A stretch of 25,819 nt of DNA from UBA5941 sp021824385 (GCA_027347685.1 DAIEQM010000010.1:1-25819), one strand, 5' to 3'. Numbered from the stretch's first letter, positions 6,966 to 14,556 are shown. Numbers and translations are program-made. Notes: a model not told the origin generated them from the sequence alone.

Positions 6966-7625
6966 CTATTTGTTAAATCCTTTTATAAGATCAAGAAGTG
7001 CGGCTTTGGGGTCTGTCGACTTTACAATGTCAGTTGCAACTGCAATGCCTTGAGCACCTTGCTCAAGTGCCACTTGCACGTCAGCTGTTCCATGAATTCC
7101 CGCTCCCACAATGAGCGGAATACCAGCAATACGACACATCTCTGAAGCTTCATAAATTACTTCAGGTTTTGCTTGAGAAACCGATACAGTTGTACTCCCG
7201 ACAAGTTCTGGCGGCTCGTATGAAACAAAGTCAGGCCGAAGCTTTAGGATTTTTTGGAGAACTAAAATATCTTTCGCAAAAACGAGCGTTTTCAGTCCAA
7301 CCTCCCGTGCGCGTTCTATTGAAGCCGACAACTCTTTCATGGAAATTTGATGTTCAGAATGATTTAAAAATGTTCCTTTGCCATGCAATCGCGCAACTTC
7401 CTCCGGTAAGATTGAACCGGTATGTGCTCCAAAACCAATCGGATCAATATGTTGCACCCAAAGCTCTAGTAAGGTGTGACCTGAAAACAGAGCCAAATCA
7501 AGTGGCTGAACAACCGGAATAAGGGGAATAGCGGTAAGTGTGGAAACGTCCCCTATTGCATTAAGAAGCGCAAAACCACGCTCCCCACTCGACTCTTCAA
7601 ATGTTTTGAAGTTAATGAATATCAT
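6966..7625 (-). CDS. tpiA: Triose-phosphate isomerase, archaeal type
   Basis: 219 residues, about 30 shorter than bacterial TIM and the right size for the archaeal (TIGR00419-like) form. INFKTF gives Asn5 and Lys7, FLNHSEH gives the electrophilic His89, and SYEPPELVGS near 135-144 gives the base Glu137; YEPPELxG is typical of archaeal enzymes where bacterial ones have AYEPVWAIG. VQHIDP and GAHTGSILPEE, plus GAGIHGTADVQVALEQGAQGIAVAT at the phosphate site, fit the same group. It interconverts DHAP and glyceraldehyde-3-P. First gene of its operon, with a promoter overlapping the end of the preceding gene. Confidence 0.93.
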   Translation of the reverse strand: MIFINFKTFEESSGERGFALLNAIGDVSTLTAIPLIPVVQPLDLALFSGHTLLELWVQHIDPIGFGAHTGSILPEEVARLHGKGTFLNHSEHQISMKELSASIERAREVGLKTLVFAKDILVLQKILKLRPDFVSYEPPELVGSTTVSVSQAKPEVIYEASEMCRIAGIPLIVGAGIHGTADVQVALEQGAQGIAVATDIVKSTDPKAALLDLIKGFNK

Positions 7626-7636
7626 AATACAAAATA

Positions 7637-7666
7637 ACTATACATCACTATCTCTTAACTAAACAA
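7637..7666 (-). promoter_or_regulatory. Promoter for the tpi-rpiB-pgk operon
   Basis: Minus strand: -35 TTGTTT (7661-7666), 18-base spacer, -10 TATAGT (7637-7642), then 11 bases to the ATG at 7625. The expected leader is only about 4 bases and contains no ribosome-binding site. The promoter overlaps the last codons of the exported-protein gene. Confidence 0.5.
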
Positions 7667-8374
7667 AAAGCCAAAGACTTTAAGCCACTGAGGCTCATCT
7701 ATTTTAAGAACCTTTCCGCTCGTTGCAGAAACTGTCGTGTTTACTGGCACCGCGATCGTGTGAATATTAAATAAATTCACGTTGCGCTCTGCAGGAATAG
7801 AATAGGTCAATTCACCGTTTTCATTTTCCCCGAGTACTACCTGCCCATCCTGTGAAATGGTGTTTACAATATTTGCACGTACCAGAGTTTCCAGGGCGTC
7901 ATCAGGCATAACTGCAATAATGCGCTCTCCCGAGTTTGTCGCCACAGATATTGTTTTGCTTGCAGCATCAATATGGATTGGATAACTGGTAAGCGCAGTT
8001 ATTCCTGACTGAGAAATTCCAAAATTGCTGTCTACTTTTCCAATTTTTATGGTTTTAGACCCCTGATCTTGTTCTATTTCTACAATGCTGTCAGTCAGTT
8101 TGGTAACATCTTGTTCTTTAGTGCCCGCCCCTGTTTGCACAGTGAGGAGCGACTTTTCACCTTCCTTGATAATAGAAAGCGTAGCATCAGCCAAATCACG
8201 TGCAGTTGACAGTGTCGACTGAACTGTCATTGAACCAGAAGAGGTAGAATCTCCAAGGACATTTTGTCTCACGTTCCCCTCATGGGTGATAGTTACAAAA
8301 GAAGACGCATGAACTGAGGAAGTGAACAAAAGAAATAACGCAAAAAAAATGAAGGCCACCGGTGATTTTCTCAT
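7655..8374 (-). CDS. Exported protein of unknown function
   Basis: 239 residues. A clear signal peptide (MRKSPVAFIFFALFLLFTSS, then VHA-S) predicts cleavage near residue 24. The mature part is rich in Ser, Thr, Val and Asn, with short alternating hydrophobic stretches suggesting a beta-rich extracellular protein; no Cys or catalytic motif stands out. The family is not recognised. It ends 29 bases before the tpi start and has its own extended -10 promoter, so it is probably an independent unit rather than part of the glycolytic operon. Confidence 0.75.
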   Translation of the reverse strand: MRKSPVAFIFFALFLLFTSSVHASSFVTITHEGNVRQNVLGDSTSSGSMTVQSTLSTARDLADATLSIIKEGEKSLLTVQTGAGTKEQDVTKLTDSIVEIEQDQGSKTIKIGKVDSNFGISQSGITALTSYPIHIDAASKTISVATNSGERIIAVMPDDALETLVRANIVNTISQDGQVVLGENENGELTYSIPAERNVNLFNIHTIAVPVNTTVSATSGKVLKIDEPQWLKVFGFLFS

Positions 8375-8380
8375 GTGTTC

Positions 8381-8389
8381 AGTCTAGCA
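8381..8389 (-). promoter_or_regulatory. Extended -10 promoter for the exported protein
   Basis: Minus strand TGCTAGACT (TGn plus TAGACT), then 6 bases (GAACAC) and the ATG at 8374. This predicts a leaderless message. A weak -35 (TTGCGA) lies 15 bases upstream of the hexamer. Confidence 0.5.
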
Positions 8390-8397
8390 AAACTGAC

Positions 8398-8508
8398 TCA
8401 TTCGCAACAGGGGTCTTTGTACCCACAATTCTTACAAATAGCATCAAGCGAGCCTGCAAGTATTCCAATTTTATGTTTACACTTTGGACAACGCTGTTTT
8501 TTCTTCAT
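8398..8508 (-). CDS. 36-residue zinc-ribbon microprotein
   Basis: A short frame on the minus strand from the ATG at 8508 to TGA at 8398-8400. It begins MKKKQRCPKC, then a short hydrophobic stretch (IGILAGSLDAI), then CKNCGYKDPCCE at the end. Cys7, Cys10, Cys25 and Cys28 form a CPxC-x14-CxNCG zinc ribbon, and Cys34-Cys35 add two more thiols. Such regular knuckles are unlikely by chance in a 36-codon frame. It starts 2 bases after the NRAMP-like transporter stop, so it is probably its co-transcribed partner. A role in metal binding or as a metal chaperone is inference; it may equally be a nucleic-acid-binding ribbon. Confidence 0.68.
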   Translation of the reverse strand: MKKKQRCPKCKHKIGILAGSLDAICKNCGYKDPCCE

Positions 8509-8510
8509 CT

Positions 8511-9782
8511 TCAAAAGAACGAAAAAATTGCAAAAATACTCACGACGACCATTATTGCCACCACTCCCCATCCAACAATAGTAGTTAGTTTACTGTTTAC
8601 TTCTCTTCCCATCACTTTCTTGTTTTGAGAAAGAATCACGATGGCGGCCAATATAAACGGGGCAACAACACCATTTAACACGGCGGAGTAAATCAGGGCT
8701 TTAATAGTATCAATTTGGAGGAAGTTAATGCACATTCCGATGAGAACCGAAAGGATAAGAATTACGTAAAATGGCACCGCTTGATACCATTTTTTGTTGA
8801 GTCCTTCTTTGAGCCCTAAACTTTCACTCATCGCATATGCCGCAGAACCAGCAAGCACGGGAATTGCCAAAAGCCCGGTTCCTACAATTCCCAAAGTAAA
8901 TACTAAATATGCAAGGTCACCCACAAACGGCTTCAATGCGAGTGCAGCATCGGCAGCACTGGTTATGTTTCCACTCATTCCAAAAATGGTAAGTGCAGTA
9001 GCAGCAATAATAAAAAACATAATGACATTACTAAAAAGCATGCCAAACCAAACATCGATTCGCATATCGCGAATCGCGAGAGGCGTAATTGCGGCTTTTC
9101 TTTTTTTTATACTTGTTTGGCCTTTTGCAATCTCTTCTTCAACTTCTTGGGCCGTTTGCCAGAAAAACAAGTACGGTGAAATGGTTGTGCCAAGAATTGC
9201 ACAAATCATGAGGAGGCTTTCTTTTGAAAAAACAATTTGTGGTGTTATTGCATGCAAAAGAACATCGCCCCAATGTACTCCCTTCACCCAAAGCGCAGAA
9301 AATACGTACGCGAGAAGAATAAGTGCAAGCCATTTTAAATACCGTGCATACACTGAATACGACAAAAATATTTGCAGTCCGAGACTTAATACTGCAAATC
9401 CCAAAACAACAAAACTAAAACGAATATGAGGGAACAAAAGGAGCGTTGATTGCGCCATTGCACCAAGATCTGCTCCGATATTTAAGGTATTTGCTCCAAC
9501 AAGCAAAATAGTTAGTAAGTACAAAATGGGTCGTGGAAAATGGGTTTTTATGTTTGCGGCAAGGCCACGGCCCGTGGCAATGCCAATTCGAGCACACATT
9601 TCCTGCACAACCCCCATTAGGGGAAGTGAAAACGCAGCAAGCCAAAGCATTGAAAGCCCAAACCGAGCGCCTGCCTGAGAATACGTGGCAATTCCAGAAG
9701 GGTCATCATCTGCGGCTCCTGTCGTGAAACCAGGCCCTAATATTTGCCAGAAACGTGAAGCTTTTTTAGAAAAAATAGACAT
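8511..9782 (-). CDS. NRAMP-like metal ion transporter with altered binding-site motifs
   Basis: 423 residues from the ATG at 9782 (a GTG lies one codon upstream), with about 11 hydrophobic segments, as in the NRAMP/SLC11 fold. The start GPGFTTGAADDDPSGIATYS corresponds to TM1, where canonical NRAMPs have DPGN; here DDDPSG. In TM6 the canonical MPHN motif that ligates Mn2+ or Fe2+ is replaced by GTTISPYLFFWQ, so both the Met and the His ligand are missing. Other bacterial NRAMP relatives carry this DDDPSG/ISPY form; the ion they move is less certain and could be Mg2+ or another divalent ion. The gene follows the MutY-like gene by 3 bases and is followed by the zinc-ribbon microprotein. Confidence 0.88.
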   Translation of the reverse strand: MSIFSKKASRFWQILGPGFTTGAADDDPSGIATYSQAGARFGLSMLWLAAFSLPLMGVVQEMCARIGIATGRGLAANIKTHFPRPILYLLTILLVGANTLNIGADLGAMAQSTLLLFPHIRFSFVVLGFAVLSLGLQIFLSYSVYARYLKWLALILLAYVFSALWVKGVHWGDVLLHAITPQIVFSKESLLMICAILGTTISPYLFFWQTAQEVEEEIAKGQTSIKKRKAAITPLAIRDMRIDVWFGMLFSNVIMFFIIAATALTIFGMSGNITSAADAALALKPFVGDLAYLVFTLGIVGTGLLAIPVLAGSAAYAMSESLGLKEGLNKKWYQAVPFYVILILSVLIGMCINFLQIDTIKALIYSAVLNGVVAPFILAAIVILSQNKKVMGREVNSKLTTIVGWGVVAIMVVVSIFAIFSFF

Positions 9783-9785
9783 CAC

Positions 9786-10589
9786 TCATTGTAACGTAAA
9801 CACACCGCTCTTTTTCACTATCATTTTTTCAGAAATGAGACTTTTGAGTGCAGCTGGTAAATGATTCTTATCACCTGTAATCTTTTCTTTTAATATCGCT
9901 TCAGTTACATTTTTTTCTTTTACAAGTATTTTTAAAATACTTCCCCTCACTTCCCTCACCGAACCGCTAAATTTTGATTGTTTTGAATAGTGGGTACTTT
10001 TTCTGTTTGGGTTCGTAACAATTTTGGGGAGGTGAGAACCATAATCCATAAGCGCCCAGTACCACTCACGAGGATGGGCCGTGTCCATTGTTTTTTCAAC
10101 GAGTGGAAGTAGTTCCCTGTCAGATACAGCTTTTTTGTCTGAAAAGAAGTGGTGAATAAAAATTCGTCTAATGTTTGTTTCAATAAATACTTGAGGCATA
10201 TTAAATGCATACACCACAATTGCAGCTGCCGTGTTTAACCCCACACCTGGGAGTTCGTCGAGCAGTTCAATGGACTGAGGAAAAACCCTTTGATACTTTT
10301 CAACAATTATTTGTGCGGCTGTATGCATGTATTTTGCCCGGCGATTGTAGCCAAGACCGCTCCATACCCTCAAAACTTCTGAAAACGGCGCATCCGCTAG
10401 TAATTGAACCGTGGGAAAGGTGGTAATAATTTCGTTGTATTTCTCAACGACACGTGCCGTTTGTGTTTGCTGCAAGCACACTTCTGAAATAAAAATGAAG
10501 TAAGGATTGGTTGTTTCTCTCCATGGGAAATTTCGCTTGTTCTGCTTGTAAAAATCCCAAACGAGCTTTTGAAAATCTGAAGTTTTCAT
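9786..10589 (-). CDS. MutY-like A/G-specific adenine glycosylase without Fe-S cluster
   Basis: 267 residues, HhH-GPD superfamily. FISEVCLQQTQTARV at 33-47 includes the MutY-type Glu36; LPGVGLNTAAAI at 113-124 is the helix-hairpin-helix DNA-binding motif. MutY would remove adenine mispaired with 8-oxoguanine. Two departures: the catalytic Asp (LDGN in E. coli) is Glu137 in FIETNIRR, and the four Cys that bind the 4Fe-4S cluster are absent, replaced by a basic stretch (NPNRKSTHYSKQSKFSGS). The C-terminal 8-oxoG-recognition domain is also reduced to a small winged-helix-like tail (about 210-267). CPR genomes commonly carry this form. Its start overlaps the permease stop by 4 bp. Confidence 0.88.
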   Translation of the reverse strand: MKTSDFQKLVWDFYKQNKRNFPWRETTNPYFIFISEVCLQQTQTARVVEKYNEIITTFPTVQLLADAPFSEVLRVWSGLGYNRRAKYMHTAAQIIVEKYQRVFPQSIELLDELPGVGLNTAAAIVVYAFNMPQVFIETNIRRIFIHHFFSDKKAVSDRELLPLVEKTMDTAHPREWYWALMDYGSHLPKIVTNPNRKSTHYSKQSKFSGSVREVRGSILKILVKEKNVTEAILKEKITGDKNHLPAALKSLISEKMIVKKSGVFTLQ

Positions 10590-11803
10590 TCGTACCGTAT
10601 TGCTTCAATTGGAGCTAAGTTTGCGGCCCTTCGGGCTGGAAACACCCCAAAGAACACCCCAATTGCGGAACTGATGCCTATCGCAATAATAACCGAGGTT
10701 GCATTTATGGCGAGCGGGAAGAATCGTGAAACTCCGGACACAATAAGTATGGCAAGCAACAGTCCTCCCACTCCTCCAATAAGGGATAACAACACGCTTT
10801 CTGTTAAAAACTGAAACAGAATGTCACGTTTAGTGGCACCAATAGCCCGCCTAATACCGACTTCTTTTGTGCGCTCTGTGACATTGGCATACATGATGTT
10901 CATAATCCCAATTCCACCAACAACAAGAGAAATGGAGCCAATTGCCACAAGAACTGAATTGATGATTGAAAAAATTGACGTTATGGCGTTTAAAAATTCT
11001 GTTTGTTTGATTACTGAAAAATCATCTTTTTTATATTTTTTAAGAAGAATTGCCTCAGCCTGACCCTTCACCACATCTACATCTCCGTCTTTACTTACTC
11101 CTAAATAAATCGTTGCAAACTTTTTATCTGGATTCAGCCCAATAAATGAAGTTGTATACGGAATATACACCCCATCATCAAAACTTGGTCCCCCAAACCC
11201 TCCACCGCCCTTTTCCTTCAAAACTCCTATGACTTTGTATCGTTGATTTGAAAAACTGATTGACTGTCCTACAGCACCTTCTACTCCACCAAAAAGCGCA
11301 ACAGCTACTTTATTCCCTATCACTGCAGACTTTGACCGTTTCCCCACATCTGCTGTGGTAAACAAGTTTCCACTTTCAATTTGGAGGTTGAGAATAGAAA
11401 AAAGATCAGAGCTTGAAGCAAATAAACTACCGCTTTTGGTTTGACCTTCGGCTTCAGTCGTAACTGACTTTGTATACATAGGAACGACATAATCGATTGC
11501 GAGCCCGCGTTTCAGAGAAGCATAGGTTTGTTCGTCAAACGTAACGGGAGCAACCCGAGAGTCGCTTCCACCCTGAAACTGGCCATTATCTCCAATGACT
11601 TTTCCAGGAAGCACAAACAACAGGTTACTGCCCAAGCTTTCAAATTCGCCTTGAATATAATTTTTAAGTCCCACCCCAAGTGCAATGAGAATTACTACGG
11701 AAAGAACTCCAATTAAAATCCCGAGTGACGTTAAAATAGTACGAACTTTATTACGTCCAAAGTTCTTGAGAGCAGTTTTTAGCTGAAATGTAATGTATTT
11801 CAT
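10586..11803 (-). CDS. MacB/FtsX-like ABC transporter permease
   Basis: 405 residues. TM1 at about 21-43 follows the amphipathic opening FQLKTALKNFGRNKVRTIL. A periplasmic-type MacB core domain spans about 45-275. The FtsX domain has three TM segments near 280-310, 330-360 and 370-392, with the signature VGGIGIMNIMYANVTERTKEVGIRRAIGA typical of MacB/LolCE permeases. It works with the ATPase encoded immediately upstream and the adaptor before that, forming a tripartite export or mechanotransmission system. Without an outer membrane this would act in the cytoplasmic membrane on peptides or lipids; the substrate is unknown. Adjacent to the ATPase with no gap and overlapping the MutY-like gene by 4 bp. 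Confidence 0.93.
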   Translation of the reverse strand: MKYITFQLKTALKNFGRNKVRTILTSLGILIGVLSVVILIALGVGLKNYIQGEFESLGSNLLFVLPGKVIGDNGQFQGGSDSRVAPVTFDEQTYASLKRGLAIDYVVPMYTKSVTTEAEGQTKSGSLFASSSDLFSILNLQIESGNLFTTADVGKRSKSAVIGNKVAVALFGGVEGAVGQSISFSNQRYKVIGVLKEKGGGGFGGPSFDDGVYIPYTTSFIGLNPDKKFATIYLGVSKDGDVDVVKGQAEAILLKKYKKDDFSVIKQTEFLNAITSIFSIINSVLVAIGSISLVVGGIGIMNIMYANVTERTKEVGIRRAIGATKRDILFQFLTESVLLSLIGGVGGLLLAILIVSGVSRFFPLAINATSVIIAIGISSAIGVFFGVFPARRAANLAPIEAIRYE

Positions 11804-12478
11804 TTAATATTTCTTCACTATTTCACCGTCTTTCACAAAGATTTGTCGCTTGGTGCGATGCGCTACATTTTTATCATGGGTAACAATCGTAATCGTTACC
11901 CCTAAATCTTTATTCAGTTTTTCCATCAGTTGCAAAATCTCCTCTCCAGTTTTACTATCCAAGTTTCCGGTTGGCTCGTCGGCGAGAACCACTGTTGGCT
12001 TCATAATAAGAGCTCTGGCAATGGCTACCCGCTGTTGTTGGCCACCTGACAGTCGATTAGGGTAGCTATTTGCTTTTTCTGCAATTCCAAAAAGACCGAG
12101 CAGTTCCATACCATAGTCGTTTACATTAAACGAAAGCTTGTGCTTGGCATACACAGTTGGAAGCAGAACGTTTTCGAGAACAGTCAGTTTTTGAATGAGG
12201 TTGAACTGCTGAAACACAAAGCCAATAGTTTGGCCTCTCAGTGATGAAAGCTCATTGTCTGAAAGCTTTTCAGCATTTTTGCCATTAATGAGCACTTCAC
12301 CCATGGTGGGTTGGTCAAGAAGCCCAATTATGTGCATAAGAGTTGATTTTCCAGATCCTGAAGTTCCTAAGATGCCAACATACTCCTTGTCTTTAATTTC
12401 CATTGACACATTTTTTAGCGCGTAAAACTGTCCATCGGCTACCTCGTAGACCTTGCTCACATTTTTAACTTGAATCAT
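11804..12478 (-). CDS. MacB/LolD-like ABC transporter ATPase
   Basis: 224 residues from the ATG at 12478 (MIQVKNVSKVYEV), which is the standard beginning of this family. An upstream start at 12544 is open but lies in the adaptor gene and adds 22 non-homologous residues. Walker A GTSGSGKST at 38-46, Q-loop FVFQQFNLI, signature LSGGQQQRVAIARAL near 143-157, Walker B VVLADEPTGNLD near 163-174 and the switch His in VTHDKN are all intact. It drives the MacB-like permease encoded next to it. It begins 7 bases after the adaptor stop. Confidence 0.96.
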   Translation of the reverse strand: MIQVKNVSKVYEVADGQFYALKNVSMEIKDKEYVGILGTSGSGKSTLMHIIGLLDQPTMGEVLINGKNAEKLSDNELSSLRGQTIGFVFQQFNLIQKLTVLENVLLPTVYAKHKLSFNVNDYGMELLGLFGIAEKANSYPNRLSGGQQQRVAIARALIMKPTVVLADEPTGNLDSKTGEEILQLMEKLNKDLGVTITIVTHDKNVAHRTKRQIFVKDGEIVKKY

Positions 12479-12485
12479 ATGAAGA

Positions 12486-13505
12486 TTAATCGTACACAAC
12501 CGTTCCCTCAGAAATGTCTCCTTGAATCTCAGTTTTATCGTCACCTTCTATTCCCACCTTTATGTACTTTTTCGTGTTTTTTGAGTCAATATATACATAC
12601 TTCCCCTCTTTGTCGCTTTTAACAAATTTTGCGGGAACAGAGAGAACGTTTTCTTTCTGAGAAAGTGTGAACGTCGTGTCACCAGTCATTCCCACTTTGT
12701 ACTTATACGTGCTGTTATCAACGCTCAGGGTTACACGAACGGGATATACGGTTCCTGAATCGGCTGTACTTGGGGTGAATGAAATGTCAGAAACAACGCC
12801 GGTGATATGTTCATCAAGAAAAGAATCAAGCGCAATGACTGCTGTGTCGCCTACATGCAGATGAGAAACGTCTGTTTGGTCGGCATTCACTGAAAAATAG
12901 AGCGTTGTAGGGTTTACGATATTTATTTGAGGGGCACCTGCGGTAACATTCACCCCTGCTGACTCATTGGTAAGCTGTGCAACAATTCCCGCAAAAGGTG
13001 CGTAAATACTGCCATCCCGTAATGTTTTTTGAGCAGCGAGCATCGTGTTATATGCATTGTCATGAGCAACTTCAGCAGCTACACGAGTATTTTTCTCAGA
13101 ATATGTCTCAGAGTCACTTTTGTTCTTCAAGTTGTCATGAACATAGTTCACATTGGCTTCGGCAGCCAGCAAATTTGATCGAGCTTGCTGATAGGCTGCA
13201 TTTGTGGAAGTAGTATCAAGTTTAATAAGCGCTTGACCTTTTTTGACGGAATCGCCCACCTTCACTCCTACCCAGGAAACGGTTCCTGATTGATTAAATG
13301 CCATCGTTGCATTCGCGGTCGCTTTGAGTTCACCAGAGAGAACTAGCTCTTCTTTTACGGTTCCTCTCGAAACGGTTGCTGTTTCGCGTGGAGCGCTACT
13401 TCCTGAAGTTGCTTTCCGGATTACAAAAAATAATATTACGAGCACTACGGCAATTACCCAATTGCGACGACGTTTATACCATACTGGTGCCTTTTGTTTA
13501 TCCAT
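12486..13505 (-). CDS. HlyD/RND-type periplasmic adaptor subunit
   Basis: 339 residues from the ATG at 13505, chosen because it begins with a short polar stretch and a single TM (WVIAVVLVILFFVI) and lies 11 bases after a well-formed -10; the longer frame from 13622 would put the promoter inside the gene. After the anchor comes a lipoyl/barrel-sandwich part (VKEELVLSGELKA ... VGDSVKKGQALIKLD), a short coiled coil (about 115-165), the return lipoyl half (SIYAPFAGIVAQL), then beta-barrel and membrane-proximal domains. This is the MacA-like partner of the MacB ATPase/permease. It is the first gene of the operon. Substrate unknown. Confidence 0.93.
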   Translation of the reverse strand: MDKQKAPVWYKRRRNWVIAVVLVILFFVIRKATSGSSAPRETATVSRGTVKEELVLSGELKATANATMAFNQSGTVSWVGVKVGDSVKKGQALIKLDTTSTNAAYQQARSNLLAAEANVNYVHDNLKNKSDSETYSEKNTRVAAEVAHDNAYNTMLAAQKTLRDGSIYAPFAGIVAQLTNESAGVNVTAGAPQINIVNPTTLYFSVNADQTDVSHLHVGDTAVIALDSFLDEHITGVVSDISFTPSTADSGTVYPVRVTLSVDNSTYKYKVGMTGDTTFTLSQKENVLSVPAKFVKSDKEGKYVYIDSKNTKKYIKVGIEGDDKTEIQGDISEGTVVYD

Positions 13506-13516
13506 ACAACTCACGT

Positions 13517-13545
13517 ATTCTACCTCAAATGTAAGTATATGCCAA
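13517..13545 (-). promoter_or_regulatory. Promoter for the MacAB-mutY-NRAMP operon
   Basis: Minus strand: -35 TTGGCA (13540-13545), exact 17-base spacer, -10 TAGAAT (13517-13522), then 11 bases to the ATG at 13505. It predicts a 4-7 base leader and fixes the adaptor start. It lies just after the stop of the 82-residue gene. Confidence 0.65.
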
Positions 13546-13585
13546 TTTAATGCAAAACAAAGGGGCGACAATGCGCCCCATCTGA

Positions 13586-13834
13586 CTATCGCCTCATAAA
13601 CGTTGAAGAGGTCGGAATCCACTTTTTTCCAAGCTTTCTCATGATGATTGCCTTTACCGTTCCAGAATGATCCATCATAAGCATTTGTACCGTTCTTCTC
13701 TTTCTACGGAAGAGCCACGCATTTTCATATGCATTCGCCGCGAGACTCCACGACTTGTCTTTTTGTAAAACAGCTCCGGCTCCGTTAACAAGAACTACCT
13801 TTACCCACTCTTCTGATTTTGGAATTAGTTCCAC
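13586..13834 (-). CDS. 82-residue basic protein, unknown
   Basis: No family recognised. 82 residues from a GTG at 13834, the first possible start after an in-frame stop at 13850-13852. The middle is basic (ENAWLFRRKRRTVQMLMM) and the end is basic (MRKLGKKWIPTSSTFMRR), with no TM segment, so nucleic-acid binding is possible but unproven. Support for expression: AAGGTG lies 4 bases before the GTG, and the minus-strand half of the palindromic promoter at 13867-13889 would start RNA about 28 bases upstream. It ends upstream of the MacA-type promoter. Composition is protein-like, but the short length leaves room for doubt. Confidence 0.5.
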   Translation of the reverse strand: MELIPKSEEWVKVVLVNGAGAVLQKDKSWSLAANAYENAWLFRRKRRTVQMLMMDHSGTVKAIIMRKLGKKWIPTSSTFMRR

Positions 13835-13866
13835 AATGCACCTTACCCACTATTAATTACTATACC

Positions 13867-13889
13867 TTGATTATACCTCGTATAATCAA
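13867..13889. promoter_or_regulatory. Palindromic bidirectional promoter between ung and the 82-residue gene
   Basis: Perfect inverted repeat: arms TTGATTATAC (13867-13876) and GTATAATCAA (13880-13889) around CTC. Each strand carries a consensus TATAAT: plus at 13881-13886, minus at 13870-13875. The plus hexamer ends 7 bases before the ung ATG at 13894, predicting a leaderless ung mRNA. The minus hexamer gives a leader of about 28 bases with AAGGTG. It could also be an operator for a dimeric repressor. Confidence 0.6.
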
Positions 13890-13893
13890 ACAT

Positions 13894-14556
13894 ATGAATG
13901 TAAAGATTAACCAAAGCTGGAAGGACGTTTTGCAACCAGAATTTGATAAGCCGTATTTTGAAGAACTCACCAAATTTGTCAAAAAAGAGTATCAAGAAAA
14001 AACCATATTTCCGCCCGCTTCGCGTATATTTGCAGCTTTTAACGAAACACCATTTGAATCAGTCAAAGTAATTATTTTAGGACAAGATCCGTATCATGGC
14101 GTCGCCCAGGCAAACGGACTTTCATTTTCGGTTTCAGATGGCATACGCACACCACCCTCTCTTCAAAATATTTATAAGGAAATTCAAAGCGACTTGAAAA
14201 AGAACCCACCAGAATCAGGAAACTTAGAGCGTTGGTCTCGACAAGGAGTCCTTCTTTTAAATGCAACACTCACCGTTGAGTCGGGAAAACCAGGTAGTCA
14301 CCAAAATAAAGGGTGGGAGCAGTTTACCGACGCGGTGGTAAAGATCTTAAACGAAAAGAAGCAAAATGTGGTTTTTATATTGTGGGGCGCATATGCACAA
14401 AAGAAAGGTGAACACATTGACCGCGCAAAACATCTGGTAATAGAGTCCGCGCATCCGTCCCCATTTTCGGCAGATAAGGGTTTTTTTGGAAGTCGTCCGT
14501 TCTCTCAAACCAATGCCTACCTAGTAATGCATGACGTGGAGCCTATTGAATGGTGA
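13894..14556 (+). CDS. ung: Uracil-DNA glycosylase (family 1)
   Basis: 220 residues. The ATG at 13894 gives the standard opening (MNVKINQSWKDVL); upstream in-frame codons are open but would place the promoter inside the gene. VIILGQDPYHG holds the catalytic Asp of the water-activating loop, followed by ANGLSFSV; the Leu-intercalation motif is HPSPFSA, where the His is the second catalytic residue. VLLLNATLTVE and FILWGAYAQKK match the family. It removes uracil from DNA to start base-excision repair. Predicted leaderless. Its last 40 bases overlap the end of the convergent glycine-zipper gene. Confidence 0.97.
   Translation: MNVKINQSWKDVLQPEFDKPYFEELTKFVKKEYQEKTIFPPASRIFAAFNETPFESVKVIILGQDPYHGVAQANGLSFSVSDGIRTPPSLQNIYKEIQSDLKKNPPESGNLERWSRQGVLLLNATLTVESGKPGSHQNKGWEQFTDAVVKILNEKKQNVVFILWGAYAQKKGEHIDRAKHLVIESAHPSPFSADKGFFGSRPFSQTNAYLVMHDVEPIEW

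Noticed and set aside
8794..9429. A 211-codon plus-strand frame opposite the NRAMP-like gene
   Set aside because: It is antisense to a conserved transporter; Ser/Ala/Pro-rich translation typical of a shadow of membrane codons; no start signals.
13506..13622. Longer N terminus for the MacA-like adaptor starting at 13622
   Set aside because: It would place the TTGGCA-N17-TAGAAT promoter inside the gene and adds residues unlike the family ahead of the TM anchor.
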